This document shows, in pieces, positions 13,101 to 22,997 of a DNA stretch of 64,000 nucleotides; the stretch's first letter is position 1; every line of letters begins with the position of its first letter. The notes below the pieces were generated by a model. That model did no database searches and was not told where the DNA came from. It was given only the letters and a program-made list of their open reading frames with translations. The stretch comes from Siniperca chuatsi. Lineage: Eukaryota > Chordata > Actinopteri > Centrarchiformes > Sinipercidae. The translations under genes were made by a program, and so were the position numbers. Location: the NCBI RefSeq assembly GCF_020085105.1, contig NC_058051.1, forward strand, positions 2,190,001 through 2,254,000. Direction: 5' to 3'.

Positions 13101-16092
13101 ATCGTACTGCACAGCCTACACACAAGTAGAGCAGAGAGAAACAAATCATCAGCACACATGCACACCGACAGGTGGACACATTTAAGTCTCTACATATATA
13201 TATTCATGCTGACGTGACGTGACAACTTACTTTTCTTCCAACATTTTGCGTTCTTGTTCGCTTTTCTCCAGGCAGCTCTGTCTCTCATTCAGTTCTCCTA
13301 ATAGGGAAGTTGCTTGAGCTTTCAGAGCCTCACAGTCCTTGGCCAGCTGCGGAAATACAGAAAGCTTTATGGTATCTGAGTGACAGTCGATATTTTAGGG
13401 CTGCTTGCTACAGCGCCCCCATCTGTAACTTTGTAACCTCAGTAGGTTCAAGGTTCAGCGTTATTGTCATTATACAATACAGAGTCATTTATTTATGGTG
13501 GTGTGCAGAGGATGAGGTGAAGTTGAGGAGTCTCACAGCCTGCGGAAAGGAAACAGGCTGTGGCTGGGGGGGGGTCTTTTAGTATTTTTTGGGCAGTGCG
13601 CAGGCTGGGCTCATCCCACCGATATCATCGGTAGATGGGTACCAATGATGAGCCCTACGGTCCTGGGCCGTGCGCATCCCATGCCAGTAGTTGTATTATT
13701 TGAAATTTTTTGATTATGGTCATAGGAGTAGAAATCACAGCAGTTCATAATTCATACCTGGGCACAATCCTTGTCCTTCTGTTTGAGCAGAGCTTCAGTT
13801 CTGTCCCGCTGAGCTGAACTCTTCTGCAGGTAATCAAGCTTCTCCTCCAACTCACGATACCTGCAGACATGACGGATTCATAACTGAACTGGAGTTTTTT
13901 AAAAGTAAGACACATATTTTAATCTAACTTCCTATATAAACAGATATAGGTATTATTACAATATATATGTATCACTACAATAAAGTAGGGCTGAACAATT
14001 GATCATTTTTATATAGAAATTTTAAAGGGGTTTTCCCAAGAGCCACAAATGTATACAATTTTAACTTACATAATAACAATGTCTTAATGAGCTGTAGTAA
14101 GTAAGTAAAGTTTATTTAATATAGCACCTTTCACAGAGCAAGGTCACAAAGTGCTTCAAAAGTCAAACTGTTACACAAAATTGTACAAAAAGTGAAAGTT
14201 TAATCCGCCGTTTGTCGCTGGCAAATGAACTCAGCTGTTGCTAATTAATGTTAATTCTGTGCAGAGGTGGAAGAAGTATTCAGATCATTTAGTAAAATCA
14301 AAGTGGCAAATATAGTAAAAAGTCCCATTTTCAAAATTTTACTTAAGTAAAAGTACAGAAACATTAGCAACAAAATGTACTTAACGTATCAGTAAAAGCA
14401 ATAGGTGTGCAGAAAAATTGGCCCTGTCAGTGTTAGTGTGTCAGTGTAACTGCTTCATATTCTGTTGGGTAGTGTCACCTATCACAGTGCATTAAAAACT
14501 AATCATACGTCATGTATGTAAAATCTTAACCTGAAAAATTACTAATAACTAATAAATAAATAAAGTGGTGTAAAAAGTACAATATTGATCTCTGAAATGT
14601 AGTGTAGTAGAGGTTTAAAGCATAAAATAGAAATACTCAAGGGAAGTACAAGTGCAGGAACACCACTCTGTATCTTTTTTTATGTTTGAAAAATTAAGAA
14701 CTGGGCTGTGCCTTTTTGTTTTTGTTCATGAAAGACGCCTCACTTCAGTCTCAGACATGTAGCTAGCGGGGAGCTCTGCAGTTGTCAAGTAAAGATTGAA
14801 TGACAGTTGGTGAGCAGAGTTGTCAGAATTTCACAATTAAACTTCTGAATTGAGACGTCCGGGATTAACAGCTGACTGAGTGTCAGTGTGATGCTGACGT
14901 TAACGGTAGCTTAAGCAGCTGCAGTGCACAGTGTCAACAGTAGCATTAGGTGTCGCCACTTTTGAATATTATATATATTTGAATATTGTTGAGTAAAAAC
15001 AATATTGATCAGTAAAATCACAAATAAATACTTTCCTCAAATCATTCAAGTCTAAATAAATTTGACATAATTTCCTGTCCATTTGGGTTTGCCAGTATGA
15101 TGTTAAAAGGTAAGCTAACAAAAGGTAAATCTTAATCCTTTAATGTAAAGACAAGATAGTAAAAAAAATCTTCTAGTACTGAAAGAATAATAAATTGTTG
15201 TAATGGTATATAATATACAACATATGACAGAAAAACATGGATGAAAAATAGTCAACAAAAGAAAACAATATATATATATGTAAAAAAAATAAATAAACAA
15301 CATACAGGAAACTGAGTTAAAAATGAAGAGACAGGCAGGCAGCACCACATTGTGGCGAAGAGACAGAACTGTAGAAAGAAGGCATGCACACAGTGAGAAA
15401 GAGAAGCCACACAGAGCTGCGGCTCACCTGCCCTGTGTGGCCTGAAGCTGCTCTGTGAGTTTAGCCAGGCTAGAGCTGGAAAAAGGAACAGAAAGCGGGA
15501 GGAGGAGGAGGAAGAGGAGGAAGACATCTCAAAAGTGAGTCTTTTATTAAGCAGAAGAAAGGCAGAAATAAAAAAAGCATGCTAGTGTCTGCAGATATAC
15601 AGTATAGTTAAGAATAATTTAACAGCACTCAGTCCAAAAGCTGCTAATGACAATTAGTTAAAGACAGAAAGTCAGTTTGGTGTCGTTAGTTTCAAACAAT
15701 TCACTGAAGTATTTTGTATTAGGAGGGAAAATGCATCATACCAGTCAGAGGAGTGCTGTGCCTCAGAGCGATGTTGAACAACCTCCTCAGTAACACTGCT
15801 TGCCTGTAAATAAACATTCATACAAGTCTTTCAGATCACAGATAAGGCAGCTGATTCTTGTGTCTATGCATATCCATCTTTATTGTACATGTACACGGAT
15901 CTATAAGTGACACACAAGATGTAACAGAGGGAAACAATAGCAATGAAAATGACAATGATTATTGATGAGATGCTGTCAACAGGCCTCATGCACGAACCAA
16001 TGGGACAAACATTTGTTTTTAAGTTGCACTTGTATATGTGATATAATTAAGAGAACTTGTCGTATTCAGCAGTTTTCTCCTATTTAGAATTT

Positions 16093-16176
<84 letters not shown>

Positions 16177-19100
16177 TTTGCCATCCACCACAGTGGGAAA
16201 ACAATTATAGTAGCATGCAGCCTTTTATTCTATATTTTAATGCCTTAATATGAATGAATTGGGAGTTATATATGCAACCAAAATCAACTATAATGTGAGT
16301 TTGACAGACATGGACATTTACCAGGCACAGAGGGTCTAAAGGAAGGATGCTATTGGTTTTTGTTTTTGGAGCTTAAACCCATACTAGGGACAAAAAGTCC
16401 AGATATCTCTGACTTTGATTTGGACCATTCTTTTTTTTAGTGTGTCTCCTGTCAGTCCCTCAACTTAATGGATGTGTTTATACTCTCTTCAACCAAAATT
16501 AGAATGGAACAATATTGCCTACTGCAGCTTTAATTTATACTGAACTACTGGAGTACCACTTTAAATCGAAACAGACAGCTAGCTTGGTTAGCTGGGCAGT
16601 TCCCCCAGAAGTAGATCCCTATGCAGTGAGCAACAACAGCTAAGTGTTAAAATGAGTTTCCTGAATCTCTACAACGGAGGTGACGAGTGCAAAGTTAGCA
16701 TGACCCATTAGTCAGACTGGCCACAATTATGAGAAAAAGACCCAGGTAGAAAAATACCAGAATTTCCCTGACTTGAAATACTCGTAAGAGTAAAGCTCAC
16801 AGAAAAAGTAAGAAAAATCCCCCTTCTTTGGACATCTTCTTTTTTCACATGTCATCAAGCGCAAGTTTGTCAGTTGTCATTGCTGTTATTTCCTTATGTC
16901 TATCCTGCTCATCTGTAGTACTACATCACTGCGCTGGTTCCTGGGGTACAATTGGTACGTGTTTGGATCACAGTGTTACCTGTGCCTGGGCCAGTTTGGC
17001 CTGCAGCTGGTCAATGCAGCGCCGCATTCGCTCTCTCTCGTTGTCGCACTCCTCCCTCTCCTTCTCCAGCTCTTCATTCTTTCTCCTCAGCTCTCTCATA
17101 CCTTCCTCCAGCTTTTCTTTGTGGCTCTTCAGCAACTGGAGGAACTCGTTTGCACCTTCCACAGGCTGCGGAGAAAGACATGAAAGTGAAAGAACCAGGG
17201 GGGAGTGGATGCAGGGAGAAGTGATGATAGAGGGGAAGTGGACCGAGACAGACCACGTTCACCGTGGGCTGGAGAACCGACACCAAGCCGAAAGCAGAAA
17301 TACACCAAGATGCGAGAGAACAAGAGCTGAGGTTTACAAAAGGAGACAGAGAGGGATTTTAAAAAAGGGATACAGCGGCAGATTAGAGCTGTGTATTAAT
17401 GCTGTACTCCACTCAAAGTAAGACGCAGAGAAAGTTCTCGTGTCCAACTACCATTCAATCCAACGTTCCTGCTCACAAGTATAACGAATAACATGGACGA
17501 CCTCTACATTTATATTGCCTAATGTAAAACACAGTTCCCCGTAACATAGCTGGTGCAAAGTTTATTATTAAAACGGTGATTAGTGCCAGGTTTTCTATTT
17601 GGAGTGCCGACTTCAAAGGCCAGCCCATATTATTTATCCGAGTAGAACGTCAGGATTTCCAACCTCTGCCTGAGTGCAATGAAAGATAAGGTGGGGTGAA
17701 GCGTGAAACTAGAGGTGGGACGGCCACAGAGTGGGTGTCGGGGATCTCAAAGCGTGATGGAGTGAGCAGGCTCACCTCGCCATTTTCCCTGTCCATTTTC
17801 TCCCCCCATATCCCTGAAAGTGAGGTGGGGGGAGAGGGGAGGGCACTACCCAAGGAGCTATGCACACTCGCATCACCCTACACACACACACACGGACGTA
17901 CCAGTTAGATGAAAAATAAACAAATACATCAAAACTGAAATCAGAAAACAGCGTCACACATCTTACCAGGCTGCGAGGCGGCATGGTCTGTGTGTGTTGA
18001 TCCGTCTCTTCAACTCTCTTCCTCTCCCGCTGATCTAGAGTCTGAAAGACACAACAGGAATAAGTGGTTCCAATGTCCACAGGAAACATTTTAGAAGCAG
18101 GGCATCTATTCTTCGGCAGACGCAATTCTAATGTAGTTTCAAGTTGTTTCCCCACATTTTACGTCTTTTACGAGCACACCGAATACACGTTTGCTCATTT
18201 AGATGTAGTAACAGACGCTTTGTGGCTGAAACCTTAATGACAAGCTTTTGTCACCAACTTTCTCTGCGATCACTCATTTTAAATGTCAATACAAACGATG
18301 CCACTGCGCCTCTGCTGTCATTAATATGATCACAAAATAATGATTTGATCAGCAGTGCAGCAGCTTGGTAATGACTGCTGGATAACATGCAGTATTTATG
18401 AGCCATGATCAAATGATGATGATCACAACTACATTATGAGTTTGCCTGTATCAAGACACAGTATGGGTGATCACAGACAGCAGGACGGGACAGAACAAAC
18501 ATTTAATGGGCTGAGACTCAGCAGAGTAACCGGGCTATGTCTGTTCTACCAGATGTTGGCAGTGATGCACAATTTTGTTGTTTGCCAACTAAAAAGAGGA
18601 TGAAGATGAAGAGATGTAGTAGTTTTGCTGCGTATGTGTGAAGACAAAGCCAGTAACACATGAAATGCATCATTAAATATCAATTTTTAGTCAAATGAAA
18701 ATAAATATAGTCAATTAAACGCATTCACAAGCTGCAAGCTGCTCCGGCAAAAAAAGACCCGGCATGTAAAGACAGTGGAGCGGAGAAAAGAGCCTGCGAT
18801 CGAGGCGCTCTGCTGACGGGCCAGGCGGACGCTGACACACTGGCTAGAATGGCAGCGGATCCTGCAGCCGCCATGTTTGGCATTAGCCGTTACTTGTCTC
18901 TATATACATCTGTCTGTCGCCACACGTTACGTATGTGCTTCCTAATATGGTGAAATTACAGTAACTATTACATCAGCAATAGGAAAACTAACCAGCGAAT
19001 ATACCAACACGTGATTATAGAATACAACAGCGGAAGATATGTAACTAATATGTTAAAATGTAAAAACACCTGACAATGTGTGAATATAAGGAAGCAGATG

Positions 19101-19908
19101 TGTGAATCTCAAGTAGCTAACCTGTGGTCCGTCCAGCGGCCCGTTCCTTGCTGGGCGCCCCTGCAGGTCTTCAGTCTGGCTGGAGCTGCAGCAGTGGTTA
19201 GAGGAGGAGACCGGTCCGTTCACCAAGCCCTGTAAGGAGTGGTTCTCCTGGGCCAGCCTCTCCACCAGGGCCCTGGCCTCCTGGAAACGACAGCTGAGAA
19301 ATTCTCGTTCCTCTCTTGTCCTCCGCTGCCATCCCTCCATCTCCTCACAGCGCTGACGCAGGGCTAGGTTGCTCCGCCGCAAGGCCTCTGGAGGACAGAA
19401 GGAAGAAGGTAAAAGGACAGGTAGGAGACTGACACGTCATACACAGTGACACAGACAAACAGGTAGAATTAAAGACACGGGGGCCATAGATTAAACCAAG
19501 AGTGGGACAGGAAACTAGATGTAGAAGGTTATTCTAATTTTGGTGTGCAGCTTTTAGGTTGTGATTTCCAGAGCTTAAAGAGAGACTTTTGAAAGATGAA
19601 ATAACACATTGTCCCTCTCTTACAAATAAAATGTTGAAACCAGTAGCTTATGATGGCTAATGTTAGCAAACTTTATATAGACATCGCTGTGTAACTGATA
19701 ATACCGAGTCAGTTTGCTGACTTTATGACTTTACTGTTTACACTATGTTTAGCCACGTTTACCATTATACCAATATTGCCAAGTTGAAGTTCATTAGCAG
19801 TCAAACACATGTGTCAGTTTAATACATTCAGGGGTTTTACAGCCCACAGTATTACTTGGTCTGGTGTGACCAGTGGCTTATGGTGGCTAATGTTAGCTAA
19901 CGTTAGAT

Positions 19909-19972
<64 letters not shown>

Positions 19973-20606
19973 GTGTTACTGACACTGCTCAATCAGTGGG
20001 CTGACTTCATGATTCTCCTGTACTTGTGCTACTGTTACGCTACATTTTAGCATTTAGGATTATTCATCATTTCCACTTGTGACCACAGTGGCAGCTGTTC
20101 AGCAAAAGTCAAACAGGAAGTTTCTTGTGTCCACATATCGAAGTGTCCTCGAGCAAGACACTGAACCCCAACTGCTGCCGACGGTCAGCCTAGCGTGGGA
20201 GTGGGAGTGTGAATGGGCGAATGAGAGGTAAATTGTAAAAAGGCAGTCCATTTACCATTTAAAGGCTGCTTTACAGTCACAGAATTCAACTGTTGCAGCT
20301 CAATTAAATGAACAATGAATGCCTCTACTTTTGTATGGTCAACAAATACTACAAATTACTAAAAATCCTTTCGTAAACTGTTCATTTAAAATCACCAATT
20401 ATCCTTCCAACATATCAGATATACCGTACTTTGCTTTATTCCTTTAAATGATGGGGATACATCCTACCTCTAAGCTGCTGGTTGTCACCCAGCAACCTGG
20501 TCACCACTTCATTGGCAGCCAGCTCTGGTGGGACCCTGAGGGCCCCTCCACTCTCCTCTCCCGACATGTCCCACTGCATTGGGCCATCGGGCTGGGGCTG
20601 CACCAT
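8817..20606 (-). CDS. ikbkg: NF-kappa-B essential modulator NEMO / IKK-gamma (14 coding exons)
   Basis: Regulatory subunit of the cytosolic IKK complex; binds IKKalpha/beta and linear or K63 ubiquitin chains to activate NF-kB. Exons 5' to 3': 20468-20606, 19122-19387, 17967-18041, 16980-17165, 15742-15803, 15428-15475, 13758-13860, 13231-13346, 12963-13115, 12337-12409, 12110-12244, 11524-11660, 10994-11070, 8817-9007; total 587 codons (586 aa). The N-terminal coil contains [16 protein letters not shown] and [16 protein letters not shown]. The UBAN region (about residues 408-490) contains [21 protein letters not shown] and [17 protein letters not shown]. The C-terminal zinc finger (about 559-586) has [19 protein letters not shown] then Cys. 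KCQYQAPDM distinguishes it from optineurin. It is longer than the 419-aa human protein because of extra coiled coil in the first half. The start is the first ATG after a good acceptor (TAG/GG ATG). Confidence 0.96.
9211..9360. repeat. Dispersed AAGTACATTTACTCAAGTAC-type repeat
   Basis: Holds GTGGTGAAAAGTACATTTAC and CACTACATTTCTGAGGGAAA, strings shared with many teleost intergenic repeats; a related, larger copy is at 14268. In an ikbkg intron. Confidence 0.55.
9440..9700. repeat. Unclassified dispersed repeat, paired with 24170-24500
   Basis: Shares, in inverted orientation, GTTTTTGGTCTCCACCAACT, the following ubiquitous block near GAGGGAAATATCTGTCTC, and GCTGAAAACAGCTGCCT with the repeat at 24170. 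It is non-coding as read, and I do not recognise its family. Confidence 0.55.
10075..10331 (+). repeat. CT microsatellite plus teleost SINE-like element with ATAAATAAAATT tail
   Basis: A CT run (10077-10100) precedes a stretch with CTGGTTCTGCTCGAGGTTTC, GCCACTGTCGCCAAGTGCTT and the 3' tail ATATAAATAAAATTTAATTG. This string order is very common in spiny-rayed fish genomes. In an ikbkg intron; family not named. Confidence 0.65.
12603..12748. mobile_element. Palindromic MITE with CCGAAGTCC ends
   Basis: Left end CCGAAGTCCTGAAAAAT mirrors right end ATTTTTCGGGACTTCGG apart from small differences. The interior is AT-rich with imperfect TATCTTG/CAAGATA pairs. About 146 bp, non-coding, in an ikbkg intron. 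Confidence 0.65.
13440..13570 (+). repeat. Fragment of a non-LTR retroposon tail
   Basis: GTTCAAGGTTCAGCGTTATT, GTCATTATACAATACAGA and GAGTCTCACAGCCTGCGG are characteristic pieces of teleost LINE-derived 3' regions. Truncated at both ends. Confidence 0.4.
14101..14165 (+). repeat. Retroposon tail fragment (TTTATTTAATATAGCACCTT type)
   Basis: AAAGTTTATTTAATATAGCA followed by CACAAAGTGCTTCAAAAG is a widespread teleost repeat fragment. Confidence 0.5.
14268..14672. repeat. AAGTAAAAGTAC-type dispersed repeat, larger copy
   Basis: Begins GAGGTGGAAGAAGTATTCAG with TTTACTTAAGTAAAAGTACA inside, and ends CAAGGGAAGTACAAGTGC. Related to the copy at 9211. In an ikbkg intron. Confidence 0.6.
16103..16174. 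repeat. (AT)n(AC)n compound microsatellite
   Basis: 58 bases of AT followed by about 14 of AC, in an ikbkg intron. Confidence 0.95.
19909..19969. repeat. (AT)n microsatellite
   Basis: About 30 uninterrupted AT units in the second ikbkg intron. Confidence 0.95.
20130..20267 (-). repeat. Teleost repeat with GTGTCCTCGAGCAAGACACT block
   Basis: Same family as 51937-52150 in the opposite orientation: both carry the 'caAGACACTGAACC' block and a CAGTCCATTTACC-like end. In an ikbkg intron. Confidence 0.6.
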
Positions 20607-21227
20607 CCCTACAGAAAAACATGCAGGTTATTATCTGTACAAACACACCTCGTTATGCACGCGAAACATCAGTGCACAAATAACAACACCCGTGTTGTGT
20701 TGAAGCCTGTTTCCCTGAACCCGAACCCGAACCTGAACCCAACCCAGTTATCTCTGCTACGGGAAACCCTACTTGAAGGAGGGACGGACTTCCGACACAA
20801 AGACCCACAAAGTACTGACACATGGCAAACCACGCATCAACTTTCACTTTCAGTTTGATCCCTCGTCAAAGTCCTGGTCCACTTTATGTGAGAGGGGGCC
20901 ACCTGGCCCGCTGATCAGCCTTTGTCACTCACTCGTGAAGTGTCAGTGCCGTGCAGTAAAACCTACATCCAGGTAACGGTGAACGGGAGGAAAACATTAC
21001 GTCATCCCCAGTGCCATGAGGCAACGAGCTCAGACTGAGACACACAGCTCGTGTTACATATTTGTTTACAGCAGAAGCTGAAGTAAAAGCAGCAGTCGTC
21101 AAGTTCAACCGCTGAGATGATCAAAAGCGCACCATCATCTCGGAGTTGTTGTCTCCCCCGCACTCAGTAACGTTACACCACAGCACACTGCTAACGTCAC
21201 GTTACGGTGGTACGAAACTCCTCTTAC

Positions 21228-21290
21228 CCTTTCTTCTTTTTCAGTTGTGTTGTCCGGAATAACAGGCAGCCGAGCTGTCACTCACATACA
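21228..21290 (-). other. Probable 5' noncoding exon and promoter of ikbkg
   Basis: On the minus strand AAGAAGAAAGG is followed by the strong donor GTAAGAGG (boundary at 21228). A matching acceptor precedes the coding ATG at 20608. A CRE-like TTACGTCA lies at 20997-21004 inside the resulting intron. The right edge is a guess. Confidence 0.4.
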
Positions 21291-21840
21291 ACCTGTTAGT
21301 AAACGTAGCTAATTAGCCAACCGTACAAAGCTGGCTAATGCTAGATAACTTAGCTAACGACTTAGCTTGTGAGCTAGCTAGGATAAATTAGCAAACCAGT
21401 AGCTGGGTAATCCGAGGCACTTGTTGACTGACATAAACAACGACCTGCATCAACGGACTGTGTATGTTCCGAAAGGCATTTTGCCCAATTTGTTAACGTT
21501 AACCTAATACTCTGTACGCGTTTAAGGTGAGTTTAGGTTATCTGTCAAAGCCGAGGCGAGTGTTGTTAGCTCAGGAAATGCAGTAGTCTTGTGTGCCCTG
21601 AGTTCAGCCTCTCAGGCAGCACTTCCTCTCAGGCTGCAAATACTGCCTCCTTGGTTAAACCATACAGGTCTACTGCAAAATGAATACCAGGAACCCGACC
21701 TGAGATGACACTGAACATTAAACATATTGTCTGCTGTATGCATGTTGCTTATAAATCTTTCAATTTCTGGCAAAAAAAAAACATAAATCATTTTCACCGA
21801 ATTTATTGACCAACCAACAATACCCCGAAATGTCTCTTTA

Positions 21841-21985
21841 GCAGAATCAGAAATACTTTATTGATCCCCGAGGGGAAACTCTTTTGTTACAGCTGCTCAC
21901 TATCACGTCAGTGCACACAGGAATAGAAGTACTAAGCAAATCAAAATATAATACACTATAATACAGGTAAGAAAAGCTAAAATAA
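21841..21985 (+). repeat. Retroposon 3' tail, copy 1 of an inverted pair
   Basis: AGAATCAGAAATACTTTATT followed by GATCCCCGAGGGGAAACTC, then a stretch that matches the reverse complement of 23765-23932 almost base for base for about 145 bp. Confidence 0.8.
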
Positions 21986-22254
21986 GTGTAGGTACCTTTT
22001 GATACGATTAAATTCCAAAAAAAAAAATTCATCTGGGCCACTTAATGTAAGTCTGAACAACAAGGATTATTTCAAACTATATCTCAGTTCAACAAAAAGA
22101 ATCTTAACTCAAGGTCCCCTTACTACCACTATCAAACCTGACTTGGATATAGACATTTTATGTTGTAGGTCATTGGTGCTTTATATACATATATACCTTG
22201 TGTACATAATAGTCCTGCCTTTTTACCTTTATTTGTCCTTGTTCTTAGCTGTTA

Positions 22255-22335
22255 TGTCTATTTCTGGGTAAGTACATTGAGAGTCCTTGTATGTGTTCAC
22301 ATACTTGGCCAACAAAGCTGATTCTGATTCTATCT
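22255..22335 (+). repeat. LINE-like 3' tail fragment
   Basis: Ends CTTGGCCAACAAAGCTGATT then CTGATTCT, a tail seen on many teleost non-LTR elements. Between ikbkg and tmed4. Confidence 0.5.
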
Positions 22336-22933
22336 TGTTCCAGGCATCTCAGCTACGTCTCACAGTGTTCATCTAAAGTTTCGTGATGATTATTCTCATT
22401 TTTTCCTCATTTGATTTTTGATCAAATTAGGAAACCCTGAGCAAACTCCATCTGCTGATGGAGACTGTGAGGGGCGGTTGAAAGCTCCACAAAAAGCTAG
22501 AAAGTGGACTTTGAGTTAAACTTCCACTCTAAACCTATGTCAATTCTTTGTAGTAATGAATTCACAGGAGTCATTGCATCAAGATTCATTTCGATTCTAA
22601 ACCTTCATGAGACAAAACATATATATAAAACAGTGCAGTTGACAAAAGACTTCTCTGTGGCTTATGTTTTATTGGCTCTCTGCAGCATTTTGCATGTTTA
22701 TATACAGTCATAGACGCTTTCTAATAGTAGCCTAAAATTGTGTTAAAACTATGAATGCTGTCATTCACTGTCCCTCGCTTAATCATTCAAATTATCTGTG
22801 CAGTAAAAAAAAAAGAAACTCGCTTGTCTCTTGGCTTGTCGGCGCGGGCGTGAGCGCTGCCTGATAGGCTGAATTCAGGGCAAAGCGGTCCAGCTCCCTC
22901 CGGAAATCCCCTTCCTTCTTCCGCAGTCGGAGA

Positions 22934-22941
22934 TGACGTCA
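22934..22941. promoter_or_regulatory. Palindromic CRE TGACGTCA upstream of tmed4
   Basis: Perfect 8-base CREB/ATF site 57 bases before the tmed4 start codon, in a GC-rich stretch with CCTTCCTTCTTCCGC, so within the core promoter or 5' UTR. ATF6/CREB-type control would suit a secretory-pathway gene; that is inference. Confidence 0.6.
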
Positions 22942-22997
22942 GCTGGCTGCAGCATCAGAGCGTCTTTTGCTGATGTGCGCAAAGTGAAAGAAGCTAC

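Noticed and set aside
16828-17421. 197-codon plus-strand open frame, Ser- and Leu-rich
   Set aside because: Antisense of the ikbkg coiled-coil exon at 16980-17165; the Ser/Leu bias is what Glu/Lys/Arg-rich coil gives when read backwards.
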